Numbered from the stretch's first letter, positions 1 to 7,563 are shown. The stretch: 22,336 nt of DNA from Clostridia bacterium (GCA_017396925.1 JAFQKM010000215.1:1-22336); one strand, 5' to 3'. Made by a program: numbers and translations. The notes: generated by a model not told the origin, from the letters alone.

Positions 1-608
1 CCGAAGTTGGACTGGACGAGGACGCCGAGGGTATAGGTGCGGTCGCCGATGGTGATCAGGCGGGAAGCCGAACCGATGCCGCCCTTGAGGCCGAAGCAGA
101 CGGTGCTCTTGCCGGCGCCGATGTCGCCCTCTTCAAAGTCGGCACAGGCCTGCTCGATGGCCTGCAGGACATGGTGCTTCTCGACAGCACGAAGGGCGAT
201 GTTGTTGAGGATCGAATCGTTGCATTCGCCGACGACGGGATTGATCGAGGTGCACTTGACCCCCTCGGCCTCGCAGCGGGCCAGCATATAGCCCACCATG
301 GCATCGTGGACCTTGCCGATATTGAGGGTGTTGGTCAGGGCAATGGGGGTCTCGAGGGTGCCCAGTTCGTCGATCTGGGGGATGCCCTGGGTTTTGCCGA
401 AGCCGTTGTGGACATAGGCGGCAGCCGTCAGCTTGCGGGCAAAGGGGTTGTCGGGGCAGGGCATGATGACGGTAACACCGGTCTTGTTTTCGTCGGTATC
501 GATGGTGCTGTGGCCGACCGTGACACCGGGGACGTCGGTGATCTTGTTCAGCTTACCCTTGGGCAGGGTGCCGACGGTGAAGCCATAATCGCAGATGCGT
601 TTGTTCAT
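1..608 (-). CDS. P1 family peptidase (DmpA-like), C-terminus cut by window edge
   Basis: The first 202 codons are present and the 3' end runs off the left edge. The start ATG at 608 has an AAAGGAGC ribosome site just upstream. The translation shows the family's usual order of blocks: ITDVPGVTVGHSTI near residue 23, then a GECNDSILN block, then GLKGGIGSASR, then GVLVQSNFG at the edge. These match the DmpA / L-aminopeptidase D-esterase family, N-terminal nucleophile hydrolases that cut themselves before a catalytic Ser. The self-cleavage Gly-Ser lies downstream in this family and so is outside the window; activity cannot be judged. Substrate is unknown, with N-terminal residues of short peptides or amides most likely. 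The gene follows tatD with 56 nt between them; those hold a hairpin and no room for an obvious promoter. Confidence 0.9.
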   Translation of the reverse strand, partial: MNKRICDYGFTVGTLPKGKLNKITDVPGVTVGHSTIDTDENKTGVTVIMPCPDNPFARKLTAAAYVHNGFGKTQGIPQIDELGTLETPIALTNTLNIGKVHDAMVGYMLARCEAEGVKCTSINPVVGECNDSILNNIALRAVEKHHVLQAIEQACADFEEGDIGAGKSTVCFGLKGGIGSASRLITIGDRTYTLGVLVQSNF

Positions 609-629
609 GGGAATTGCTCCTTTAAGCGG

Positions 630-656
630 AAAACCGGGCTGGAGAGCCAGCCCGGT
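630..656 (-). terminator. Hairpin after tatD, terminator or attenuator
   Basis: A perfect 10-bp stem (633-642 with 647-656) with a 4-nt loop is followed on the minus strand by four T's. It follows the tatD stop at once. The T-run is short, and the next gene's ribosome site begins about 6 nt later, so it may be only a partial terminator. Confidence 0.65.
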
Positions 657-664
657 TCGGATGA

Positions 665-1432
665 TTATTCGTGGATGCCGTAGAACCGGACGCCGTTCTC
701 GAAGGTGAGGGCGGCACATTCCTCGGCGGAGATTCCGCGCAGCTGGGCCATTCTTTCAACGGTATAGCGCAGATAACCCGAATGGTTGCGCTTGCCGCGG
801 AAGGGGATGGGGGTGAGATAGGGGCAGTCGGTCTCGACCATGATGCGGTCGGCCGGGATGTAGGGGACGACCTCCAGTGCCTTGCGGGCATTATCGAAGG
901 TGATGACACCGGTGAAGGAGATGTGGAAGCCCATATTGAGCAGTTCCCTTGCCGTCTCCTTGGAGCCGCCGAAGCAGTGGACAACACCGTTGTCGACGCC
1001 CGATGCCCGGAGGATGTCGAGGCAGTCTTTTGTGGCCTCGCGCTCGTGGATGACTACGGGGATCTTATGGGCTTTGGCCACCTCCAGCTGCCTGGCAAAG
1101 GCTTCGCGCTGGACATCGCGCTCGGAAAAATCATAGTGATAATCGAGGCCGATCTCGCCCAAGGCGCGGATCTTTTCGTGGGCGAGCATCTTTTCAATGG
1201 CCAGCAGATTCTCGTCGCTCATGTCCTTGGCTTCGTGGGGATGATAGCCAACGGCGCCGTAGACATGGGAGAACTTTTCGCACAACTCGATGGTGTTGCG
1301 GGAGGTCTCCAGATCGCAGCCGATATTGGTGATATATTTTACGCCCTGATCCGGCATGGAAGCCAGCAGCTCGTCGCGGTCTTCCTTAAAACGCTTGTCG
1401 TCGTAGTGGGCGTGGGTATCAAAAAGCTTCAT
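665..1432 (-). CDS. tatD: TatD family metal-dependent hydrolase / DNase
   Basis: 255 residues, the usual family length. TatD proteins are TIM-barrel, two-metal hydrolases; characterised members are 3'-5' exonucleases/DNases acting on DNA and RNA in the cytoplasm. The expected metal ligands are visible: THAH (His7, His9), GEIGLDYH (Glu93), VIHE (His129), VVHCF (His152) and ETDCPYL (Asp202). The start ATG lies 6 nt after the metG stop, and no convincing Shine-Dalgarno sequence precedes it, so translation is probably coupled to metG. The metG-tatD pair is a common Firmicutes arrangement, often followed by rnmV and ksgA; here it is followed by a P1 peptidase instead. The exact biological substrate is not shown by sequence. 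Confidence 0.95.
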   Translation of the reverse strand: MKLFDTHAHYDDKRFKEDRDELLASMPDQGVKYITNIGCDLETSRNTIELCEKFSHVYGAVGYHPHEAKDMSDENLLAIEKMLAHEKIRALGEIGLDYHYDFSERDVQREAFARQLEVAKAHKIPVVIHEREATKDCLDILRASGVDNGVVHCFGGSKETARELLNMGFHISFTGVITFDNARKALEVVPYIPADRIMVETDCPYLTPIPFRGKRNHSGYLRYTVERMAQLRGISAEECAALTFENGVRFYGIHE

Positions 1433-1438
1433 GGCAAT

Positions 1439-3388
1439 TTAGGCCAGAACAGCGCCGGGCTCGGCGTGGTCGGCAAACATGACACGCAGGTCATCCTCGC
1501 CGCACTTGGCCGACAGGATCATGCCGCAGCTCTCGAGGCCCATCATCTTAATGGGCTTGAGGTTGGCAACGATGACAACATTGTGGCCGATCAGATCTTC
1601 GGGCTTGTAGTACTTGGCAATACCCGACAGAACCTGACGCTTGTGGTCGCCCAGATCCAGATCAAAGCGCAGCAGCTTCTTGGACTTGGGGACGTTCTCG
1701 CAGTTCACGACCTTGGCAACACGCAGCTGGACCTTGGCGAAATCGTCGATGACGATCTCGGGAACTTCGGGGACCTCGGGCATGGGCGCCTTCTTGGGTG
1801 CCTCAGCTTCCTGACGGGCCTTGTAGAAGCCTTCGACCTCTTCCAGCTTCTTGGCGGCGTCGAGACGTGCGAAGAGGATCTCGGCGGTGCCGACTTCGTG
1901 GCCTTCGGGGATCAGACCGAACTGCTCGAGGGATTCCCACTCGCCCATCTTGAGGTTCAGCTGGCTGAAGATCTTCTCGGCAGTTGTGGGCATGAAGGGG
2001 AAGAGCAGGGTAGCGGCGATGCGGATGGTCTCCAGCAGATTGTAGAGGACGGTATCCAGACGGGCCTTCTTGCTCTCGTCCTTGCCGAGGACCCAGGGGG
2101 TGGTCTCGTCGATATACTTATTGGCGCGGCGCAGCAGGGTGAAGATCTCGGAGATGGCGTCGGCGACCTTCAGCTCGTCCATCTTGGCCTCGACCTTCTT
2201 GGGGGTCTCAAGAGCCAGCTGGATCAGCTCGTCGTCGATGGCTTCCTTCTCGCTCAGGACGCCGATCTTGCCGCCGAAATACTTGTGGGTCATGGTGATG
2301 GTACGGTTGACCAGATTGCCCAGGATGTTGGCCAGGTCGGCATTGGTGCGCTCGATGATCAGCTCGTGGGTCATAACACCGTCGGCAGCGAAGGGGATAT
2401 CGTGCAGCAGATAGTAGCGGATGGCATCCAGGCCGTAGAGATCGACCAGATCGTCGGCATAGAGGACGTTGCCCTTGGACTTACTCATCTTGCCGTCGCC
2501 GACCAGCAGCCAGGGATGGCCGAAGACCTGCTTGGGCAGGGGGAGATCCAGTGCCATCAGGATGATGGGCCAGTAGATGGTGTGGAAACGCAGGATGTCC
2601 TTGCCGATCAGGTGGACATTGGCAGGCCAGTACTTGCTGTAGAGCTCGCCGTGGTTGCCATCGGGATCAAAGCCGGGGAAGGTGATATAGTTGCTCAGCG
2701 CGTCGATCCAGACATAGATGACGTGCTTGGGATCGAAGTCGACGGGAACGCCCCATGTGAAGCTGGTGCGGGATACGCACAGATCCTGCAGACCGGGCTT
2801 TAAGAAGTTGTTGACCATCTCGTTCTTGCGGGCCTCGGGCTGGATGAACTGGGGATTCTCTTCGATGTGCTTCATCAGACGGTCGGCATACTTGGACATC
2901 TTGAAGAAGTAGGCCTCCTCGCTGGCGCGGGTGACGGGACGGCCGCAGTCGGGGCACTTGCCGTCGACCAGCTGAGAGTCGGTGAAGAAGGACTCGCAGG
3001 GTGTGCAGTACCAGCCTTCGTACTTGCCCTTGTAGATGTCGCCCTTTTCATAGAGCTTCTTGAAGATCTTCTGGACGACTTCCTTGTGATGGGGGTCGGA
3101 GGTTCTGGCAAAAATGTCGTAGGATGTGTTCATGGTGTCCCAGATCTTGCGGACCTGGCCGGCGATATCATCGACAAAAGCCTGGGGGGTGATGCCCTTT
3201 TCTTCTGCCTTGAGCTGGATCTTCTGGCCATGCTCGTCGGTACCGGTCTGGAACAGCACATCGTAGCCGTTGAGACGCTTGAAACGCGCGATGGCGTCGG
3301 CCAAAACGATCTCGTAGGTGTTGCCGATGTGGGGCTTACCGGAGGTGTAAGCAATGGCAGTGGTGATAAAATACTTGCCTTTATTCAT
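1439..3388 (-). CDS. metG: Methionine-tRNA ligase with C-terminal tRNA-binding domain
   Basis: 649 residues. The enzyme charges tRNA-Met with methionine using ATP. The class I signatures are present: KPHIGNTYE (the HIGH box, here HIGN, residues 20-23) and GKMSKSKGN (KMSKS, 300-304). Two CxxC knuckles (Cys128/131 and Cys145/148) form the zinc-binding insert. The last ~100 residues (KVQLRVAKVVNCENVPKSKK onward) are an EMAPII/Trbp111-type OB-fold that helps bind tRNA and dimerise. I chose ATG 3388 because AGAGGTG lies just upstream and the protein then starts MNKGKYFITT as in homologues; an in-frame start 20 codons earlier has no ribosome site. tatD follows after 6 nt. The 5' region has no T-box features I can recognise, but contains a Met-rich small ORF and hairpins. 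Confidence 0.98.
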   Translation of the reverse strand: MNKGKYFITTAIAYTSGKPHIGNTYEIVLADAIARFKRLNGYDVLFQTGTDEHGQKIQLKAEEKGITPQAFVDDIAGQVRKIWDTMNTSYDIFARTSDPHHKEVVQKIFKKLYEKGDIYKGKYEGWYCTPCESFFTDSQLVDGKCPDCGRPVTRASEEAYFFKMSKYADRLMKHIEENPQFIQPEARKNEMVNNFLKPGLQDLCVSRTSFTWGVPVDFDPKHVIYVWIDALSNYITFPGFDPDGNHGELYSKYWPANVHLIGKDILRFHTIYWPIILMALDLPLPKQVFGHPWLLVGDGKMSKSKGNVLYADDLVDLYGLDAIRYYLLHDIPFAADGVMTHELIIERTNADLANILGNLVNRTITMTHKYFGGKIGVLSEKEAIDDELIQLALETPKKVEAKMDELKVADAISEIFTLLRRANKYIDETTPWVLGKDESKKARLDTVLYNLLETIRIAATLLFPFMPTTAEKIFSQLNLKMGEWESLEQFGLIPEGHEVGTAEILFARLDAAKKLEEVEGFYKARQEAEAPKKAPMPEVPEVPEIVIDDFAKVQLRVAKVVNCENVPKSKKLLRFDLDLGDHKRQVLSGIAKYYKPEDLIGHNVVIVANLKPIKMMGLESCGMILSAKCGEDDLRVMFADHAEPGAVLA

Positions 3389-3452
3389 GGTAAATGCACC
3401 TCTCTTGCAATTTTTACGAACTTTAAAAAGCCAAAAACGGCTTAACATTAAA

Positions 3453-3481
3453 AATATAGCATATTATATGCCGAAAAGCAA
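3453..3481 (-). promoter_or_regulatory. Candidate promoter proximal to metG
   Basis: On the minus strand TTGCTT is followed after 17 nt by TATATT, preceded by TGC (extended -10). It lies just after the hairpin that ends the small-ORF transcript, so metG could have its own promoter. The -35 is weak. A short AAGCC/GGCTT stem followed by T's lies downstream at about 3424-3443. Confidence 0.45.
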
Positions 3482-3510
3482 TAAAGCCGGGCATCTTTCG
3501 ATGTCCGGCT
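3472..3510 (-). terminator. GAAA-loop hairpin between small ORF and metG
   Basis: An 11-bp stem with one G-U pair (3485-3495 with 3500-3510) closes a GAAA tetraloop on the minus-strand RNA, followed by TTTATTGCTTTTC. The T-tract is interrupted. It ends the transcript of the small Met-rich ORF, or works as an attenuator ahead of metG. Confidence 0.7.
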
Positions 3511-3540
3511 CAGGCATACATATACGGATAAAGAGAACCC

Positions 3541-3657
3541 TTATGTAAGACTGCTGTTCCGGCCACCGATTCTTTCGGGCATGGGCATGCGCATGGTGCA
3601 CAGCTCGCGCATCATGTGGTTCTGCATCATCATACCGAAAACGGTGTAAGACAGCAT
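3541..3657 (-). CDS. Met-rich 38-residue small ORF upstream of metG
   Basis: The ORF has 38 codons, nine of them Met, including runs of three (9-11) and two (15-16) and a MRMPMP stretch near residue 22. A strong AAAGGAGA ribosome site lies 7 nt before the ATG, and a near-consensus promoter (TTGACA, 17 nt, TATGAT) lies about 30 nt before it. A GAAA-loop hairpin follows about 30 nt after the stop. The whole unit sits directly upstream of metG on the same strand. Leader peptides rich in the cognate amino acid precede some synthetase genes, for example pheST in enteric bacteria. I infer either such a leader or an independent small protein; Met-rich peptides can also bind copper. I do not recognise the peptide. 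Confidence 0.65.
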   Translation of the reverse strand: MLSYTVFGMMMQNHMMRELCTMRMPMPERIGGRNSSLT

Positions 3658-3688
3658 GAGGGATCTCCTTTCCTCGGGAATCAAGACC

Positions 3689-3717
3689 ATCATACCTCTG
3701 TTGTTTACCCTTGTCAA
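3689..3717 (-). promoter_or_regulatory. Near-consensus promoter for small ORF (and possibly metG)
   Basis: On the minus strand, TTGACA (3712-3717) and TATGAT (3689-3694) are separated by exactly 17 nt. Transcription would start near 3682, giving a 25-nt leader before the Met-rich ORF. Confidence 0.85.
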
Positions 3718-3725
3718 GTGATGGT

Positions 3726-3761
3726 AAAGAAAAATGCCATGTGCAGCTGCACATGGCATTT
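3726..3761 (-). terminator. Terminator of VanW gene, 30-bp perfect palindrome
   Basis: 3732-3761 is a perfect 30-nt palindrome, followed on the minus strand by TTTTTCTTT. It begins 8 nt after the stop of the VanW-domain gene. The next promoter's -35 starts only about 15 nt beyond it. Confidence 0.9.
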
Positions 3762-3769
3762 GTTTGTGT

Positions 3770-5551
3770 TTATGCGCCGGGGGTAATGGGAAGTGCGTCG
3801 CCATTGTCAGGCGCAGGGTCGGGGGTGACGGGGACCTCGGGAACCACAGGGGTCGTGGGCTCGGTGGGCGTGGTCGGTGTCGAAGGTGTGGTCGGGGTTG
3901 TAGGCTCTGTGGGAGGCACCGGTGTTGTGGTGCTGCCCTGGCTGCCGTCGGGATTTTCGGGCGGTACATAGTTGCCCGATTTCTCGGGAGTCGAGGGATT
4001 CTCGAGGATCAGCTTATCGAGCTTCTTATAGACACTCTTGTTTTCAAAGGTGTTGGAAACCTGCTTGCCGTTTTCATAGACAATACGGTAGCTTTCGGTG
4101 ACATAGCCGGTATAGCCGTTGTTCTTGACCTTGGTGGTGTCGACCTCAAGGGTGGTGTCGGTCTTATAGACGGTCTCGAAGGGGGTCTTGGAGAGGGTCT
4201 TGGTGGCGATCTCGACCTTCTTGTTGGTCAGATTGGTGCCGATCAGCTTGACGGTCATGCTCGACTTGCCGTAAGAGACGTCAAGCTTGATGGGATAATC
4301 GGTGTCGTTGCGGAACTTGAAGTCCTTGGAACCGTAGACGACGGTGGCATCTTCGCCCAGAGGAACATAGGTGATCATGTAGCTGTGGTTGTAGCGTTCA
4401 ACGATCTCCAGGTCGGCATGGAGGGCTGCACTGTAGATGGTCGAGCTGACCTGGCAGATACCGCCGCCTACGCCGTCCTCAGTAGTGCCGGCAACATAGA
4501 CGGTGGCGTCCTTGAAGCCGCGCTCGTAGGTACGGGGACCGACGGCGCCGTTATAGGAGAAGACGTCGCCGGGATTGAGGATGATGTTGTCGCAGAAGTC
4601 GCAGGCCAGCTTGACATTGGTGGTACGGCCCTTGAGACCTGCGTTGAAGTTGGTGGTCTTGGAACTGAGGGTGTGGGCGAAGAGGTTCTTCTGGAACTCT
4701 TCCATCGAAATGGTGGGCTCGGTGAAGGTGACGGGGAAGGTGAAGGTCTCGTCGTTGCCCGATTCCTCATAGGCCTTTTTGGCAGCGGCTGTGTCCATCT
4801 CGACGCCGCGCTCGGCGGGCAGGATGGTCTTGCCGGTACGGTCGTGCTCCAGATCGAGCTTGGGGTTCTGGACCTCGCGGTCGATCTCCAGCTTGAGGGC
4901 GTCGAAATCGATCTCGGCATGGCCCGACTCGGCGGGGATGACAATGTCGGAGAAGTCCATCTTCTTCAGCTTGGGCTCCAGGACACTGGCGATATCGGCG
5001 TCGGTGACGGTGACCGCATCTCCGCCCTTGGTGACGGTGACGGTGGCATCATCGTTGATGACATAGGAAAACTCTGTGGCGCTGCGGCTCAGCTTGGTGG
5101 CGGCGTCGGCCAGGGTGCTCTGCAGCTTGGCTTCGTCCCAGGTGACGGCCAGGTCGATCTCGACGGTCTCGCTGTTGCCGAGGAGACGGCCGATAAGGGT
5201 CTCCTGTCCGGCCTTCCAGGCATTGTCGGTGATGGCGTCGACGTCATATTTCAGGCCGATCTGTTCCGACTTGAGGGTATAGGTCTCGTCCAGGAAGAAG
5301 ATGCCGATCTCTTCGGCCAGAGGATTCTGGTCGGAAATGCGGGCGACGGCTTCCTCCAGGCTTTCACGGCTCAGGTCGGTCAGCTGGTGGCCCAGAACGC
5401 TGACAGTGGCGGTGATCTTACCGTCCGACTGGCTGCAGCCGATGAAGGAGAAGCAGATGCCTGCGGCCAGTGTCAGCAGGATGGCGGCGCCAACCAGAGC
5501 ACTGCGGCCTTTGGACTTCTTCTTGGGTGCAGAATGCTTATAGTTGCTCAA
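3770..5551 (-). CDS. VanW domain protein (YoaR-like), surface anchored
   Basis: 593 residues starting at a TTG codon with GGAGGT 6 nt upstream; no in-frame ATG has a better site. Order of parts: basic N-terminus, hydrophobic segment ~18-38 ending in Cys39 (a signal anchor, or a poor lipobox FIGC), two peptidoglycan-binding-4-like repeats ~45-290, the VanW domain ~298-430 (GDVFSYNGAVG; VGGGICQVSSTIY with Cys366), a G5-like segment ~455-518, and a Pro/Thr-rich tail ~530-583. VanW proteins occur in some vancomycin-resistance clusters and widely in Firmicutes without resistance; the biochemical role is unknown, though a cell-envelope location is clear. It stands alone with its own promoter and terminator, so there is no reason to infer resistance here. 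Confidence 0.92.
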   Translation of the reverse strand: MSNYKHSAPKKKSKGRSALVGAAILLTLAAGICFSFIGCSQSDGKITATVSVLGHQLTDLSRESLEEAVARISDQNPLAEEIGIFFLDETYTLKSEQIGLKYDVDAITDNAWKAGQETLIGRLLGNSETVEIDLAVTWDEAKLQSTLADAATKLSRSATEFSYVINDDATVTVTKGGDAVTVTDADIASVLEPKLKKMDFSDIVIPAESGHAEIDFDALKLEIDREVQNPKLDLEHDRTGKTILPAERGVEMDTAAAKKAYEESGNDETFTFPVTFTEPTISMEEFQKNLFAHTLSSKTTNFNAGLKGRTTNVKLACDFCDNIILNPGDVFSYNGAVGPRTYERGFKDATVYVAGTTEDGVGGGICQVSSTIYSAALHADLEIVERYNHSYMITYVPLGEDATVVYGSKDFKFRNDTDYPIKLDVSYGKSSMTVKLIGTNLTNKKVEIATKTLSKTPFETVYKTDTTLEVDTTKVKNNGYTGYVTESYRIVYENGKQVSNTFENKSVYKKLDKLILENPSTPEKSGNYVPPENPDGSQGSTTTPVPPTEPTTPTTPSTPTTPTEPTTPVVPEVPVTPDPAPDNGDALPITPGA

Positions 5552-5640
5552 TGTTCTACCTCCGATGTATATCTGTTGTGACCGGGGCGCATTTGCGGCA
5601 GCGGCTGCCTGCGGCGACCGGTCGATCCTTTTTCAGCCTA

Positions 5641-5670
5641 ATTATAATACAAAGGAGCAGCAGATGGCAA
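5641..5670 (-). promoter_or_regulatory. Promoter of VanW gene
   Basis: TTGCCA (5665-5670) and a perfect TATAAT (5641-5646), 18 nt apart on the minus strand, give a GC-rich leader of about 80 nt that can fold (GGCAGC/GCTGCC) before the TTG start. Confidence 0.75.
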
Positions 5671-5705
5671 TTACGAAAGGGTTACAATTCCACAGAGTGT
5701 GAAAA

Positions 5706-6185
5706 TTATTCCTCTGTTTCTGCCTCGGCGGCCTCTTCGGCGGCGATTTCTTCGGCCTGCGCTTCTTCGGCGGTTTCTTCCTTGGGCAGGAAGAGCTCGC
5801 GCATGACACGGTCCTGGGCAGGGCCGAAGTCGCGGAAGAACTGCTCGGAGGTGATCTCATAGAGGGTGTATTCGGTCTGGATGCGCTGGGGATCGACGAC
5901 CTCGTTCCACATCTCGATCAGCTTGTTGTTGTATTTCTTGGCCTTGTTGCTCAGGCCGTCGGCCCAGGCGTATTCGACGCCGTCGATGATCAGAACGCCG
6001 GGATAGCAGCTGGTCTTGCCGAACTGGTTGGCCTCGATCCACAGCAGAGAGACCTTATTGTCGTTGCGGATGGCGCTGTAGAAGCCGTTGTCCGACTTCT
6101 TCTTGAAGATGGTGCGCCAGAACGAGAGGCCCTTTCTCTTTTTGCCGGGAACGAGGGAAACGGTGAAGTTTTTATTTTTTGCCAT
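5706..6185 (-). CDS. Hypothetical protein with basic N-terminus and acidic tail
   Basis: 159 residues from ATG 6185, chosen because AAAGGA lies 10 nt upstream; an earlier in-frame ATG would lie inside a hairpin. I do not recognise the family. Residues 1-30 are strongly basic (KKRKG, FKKKSD). The middle (35-130) looks like one folded alpha/beta domain with aromatic residues (SLLWIEANQFG, GVEYAWADGL, EMWNEVVDP, QFFRDFGPAQDR). Residues 136-159 are almost only Glu and Ala. There is no signal peptide or membrane segment, so it is likely cytoplasmic. It has its own promoter and a stem-loop in the 5' leader; no clear terminator follows. The polar charge pattern would fit nucleic-acid or ribosome binding, but that is only a guess. 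Confidence 0.85.
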   Translation of the reverse strand: MAKNKNFTVSLVPGKKRKGLSFWRTIFKKKSDNGFYSAIRNDNKVSLLWIEANQFGKTSCYPGVLIIDGVEYAWADGLSNKAKKYNNKLIEMWNEVVDPQRIQTEYTLYEITSEQFFRDFGPAQDRVMRELFLPKEETAEEAQAEEIAAEEAAEAETEE

Positions 6186-6204
6186 GATGGGTGATTCCTT
6201 TCTG

Positions 6205-6219
6205 CGGGGCACAGCCCCG
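6205..6219 (-). other. Leader hairpin before the hypothetical gene
   Basis: A 6-bp all-GC stem (6205-6210 with 6214-6219) with a 3-nt loop lies between the predicted transcription start (~6233) and the ribosome site. There is no T-tract, so it is not a terminator; it may affect translation or RNA stability. Confidence 0.5.
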
Positions 6220-6239
6220 GTCAATAAACTCTGCCATGG

Positions 6240-6248
6240 ATTATATCA
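6240..6248 (-). promoter_or_regulatory. Extended -10 promoter for the hypothetical gene
   Basis: The minus strand carries TGATATAAT, a perfect -10 with the TGn extension. No good -35 is present at the right distance, as is usual for extended -10 promoters. Confidence 0.65.
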
Positions 6249-6296
6249 TATTTTGCAGAAGGGGGAAAGAGGTTTGTTGCAGAGGAACTGTAAATT

Positions 6297-6331
6297 AAAA
6301 AAGAACACCGAAGGATATGCCTCGGTGTTCT
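6297..6331 (-). terminator. Terminator of abrB-like gene
   Basis: A perfect 10-bp stem (6302-6311 with 6322-6331) is followed on the minus strand by a run of six T's, about 24 nt after the AbrB-family stop codon. Confidence 0.92.
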
Positions 6332-6354
6332 GAAAAGACAGTTTATAGAGAAAA

Positions 6355-6600
6355 TTATTCAGCGCTGGTCAGTTCCTGCTTGCAGGCGGCACAGACATTC
6401 TTGCCCTTGAAGGATACGACCTTCTTGGAACCGCCGCAGAAGACGCAGGTCGGCTCGTGCTTGCGCAGGACGATCGACTGGCCGTCAACATAGATTTCTA
6501 CGGGATCACGCAGCTCGATATTCAAAGTGCGGCGCAGCTCGATGGGGAGAACGATGCGGCCCAGCTCGTCTACTTTTCTTACAATACCTGTCGATTTCAT
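6355..6600 (-). CDS. AbrB family transition-state-type regulator with zinc ribbon
   Basis: 81 residues. The N-terminal half (MKSTGIVRKVDELGRIVLPI, then ELRRTLNIELRDPVEIYVDG) is the swapped-hairpin AbrB/SpoVT DNA-binding fold, very close to AbrB/Abh. The C-terminal part has CVFCGG and CAACKQ, two CxxC pairs that should bind zinc, as in clostridial AbrB homologues. Such proteins are dimers or tetramers that repress stationary-phase and sporulation genes. The ribosome site AAAGGTGAT lies 6 nt before ATG. It is a single-gene unit with a strong promoter and terminator. The AT-rich promoter region is the sort of DNA AbrB binds, so self-repression is plausible but inferred. Confidence 0.93.
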   Translation of the reverse strand: MKSTGIVRKVDELGRIVLPIELRRTLNIELRDPVEIYVDGQSIVLRKHEPTCVFCGGSKKVVSFKGKNVCAACKQELTSAE

Positions 6601-6645
6601 ATCAGTATCACCTTTCCTTTTTCTGTTGAAATAATCTACGTTTAA

Positions 6646-6674
6646 ATTGTATCCAAGCTGTAATATTTTGTCAA
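6646..6674 (-). promoter_or_regulatory. Promoter of abrB-like gene
   Basis: On the minus strand TTGACA (6669-6674) is followed after 17 nt by TACAAT (6646-6651) in AT-rich DNA. Confidence 0.88.
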
Positions 6675-6720
6675 TAGGAAAAGGTGGGATTTTTTAGAAA
6701 AATATAGTTTTTTGGAAAAC

Positions 6721-7563
6721 CTACTCGGCGTCCTGTGCGGCCTTGTAAAGGGTATTTTTGGAAACGCCGTACTGCTGGGCGACCGCCTTGACGGCCGACG
6801 ACAGTTTTTCGCCCTTTTCGACACGGGAAGAAACCTCTTCCAGCAGCATTTCCATGGTGGGAACACCCTCGTTAAGCTCTTCCTCGGTGGGCTTCCAGCC
6901 GCCGATGATCAGGACGAACTCGCCCTTGGGCGAAGCTTCGGTATACTTTGCAACGGCCTCCGACAGGGTGGTGCGGACGACCTCTTCGTGGAGCTTGGTC
7001 AGCTCGCGGCAGAGGGCGATGGGGCGGTCGCCCCAGTATTCCAGCATATCCTCCAGTGTGCGCAGCAGCTTATGGGGCGCTTCGTAAAAGACCATGGTGC
7101 GCTTTTCGCGGGCAACCTCCTTGAGATGCTCGACGCGGCTCTTCTTGTTGGTGGAGAGGAAACCCTCAAAGCAGAAGCGGCCGCATTCCATACCCGAGAT
7201 CGACAGGGCGGTGATGATGGCGCTGGGACCGGGGACCGAAACAACTTCGATGCCCATATCCTTGCAGATATCGACCAGATCGGTGCCGGGGTCGGAGATG
7301 GCCGGGGTGCCGGCGTCGGTGATGATGGCGCAGTTTTCGCCGGCCAGGATGCGCTCGGCGATATACTGGCCCTTCTGGCGCTTGTTGTGTTCGAAATAGC
7401 TGACCTGTGGCTTTTTGATCTCGAACTTATTGAGCAGCTTGGCGCCGACGCGGGTATCTTCGGCAGCGATGAAATCGACCGACGACAGGGTCTCGATGGC
7501 GCGGGGGGAGAAGTCGCCCAGATTGCCGATGGGCGTGGCGACGACATATAACTTACCTTGCAT
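6721..7563 (-). CDS. rsmI: 16S rRNA (cytidine1402-2'-O)-methyltransferase
   Basis: 280 residues. RsmI uses SAM to methylate the ribose of C1402 in the ribosomal decoding centre. The family blocks are clear: LYVVATPIGNLGDFSPRA at the start, AAEDTRVG, ITDAGTPAISDPG, VPGPSAIITALSISG, and FYEAPHKLLRTL. This is the tetrapyrrole-methylase-like fold. The ATG at 7563 has GGAGG 9 nt upstream and lies inside the end of the preceding methyltransferase gene, with an 11-nt overlap; the two are therefore co-transcribed and probably translationally coupled. This trmN6-like/rsmI pairing is common in Firmicutes. No strong terminator follows the stop; the abrB promoter begins about 50 nt beyond it. Confidence 0.97.
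   Translation of the reverse strand: MQGKLYVVATPIGNLGDFSPRAIETLSSVDFIAAEDTRVGAKLLNKFEIKKPQVSYFEHNKRQKGQYIAERILAGENCAIITDAGTPAISDPGTDLVDICKDMGIEVVSVPGPSAIITALSISGMECGRFCFEGFLSTNKKSRVEHLKEVAREKRTMVFYEAPHKLLRTLEDMLEYWGDRPIALCRELTKLHEEVVRTTLSEAVAKYTEASPKGEFVLIIGGWKPTEEELNEGVPTMEMLLEEVSSRVEKGEKLSSAVKAVAQQYGVSKNTLYKAAQDAE

Noticed and set aside
671..2803. Long open frame on the plus strand opposite tatD and metG
   Set aside because: It covers two well-identified minus-strand genes, has no ribosome site, and its low-complexity Gly/Asp/Val composition is typical of antisense frames in GC-rich DNA. The same applies to the long frames opposite the VanW gene (3734-5581), rny (9206-10726) and fhs (16056-18152).
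3389..3690. T-box or SAM riboswitch upstream of metG
   Set aside because: I found no T-box antiterminator core (TGGNACCGCG-like) or specifier loop, and no S-box core; only the small ORF and short hairpins.
3770..5551. VanW gene as evidence of vancomycin resistance
   Set aside because: VanW-domain proteins are common in Firmicutes without resistance, and no vanA/B/H/X-type genes are present.
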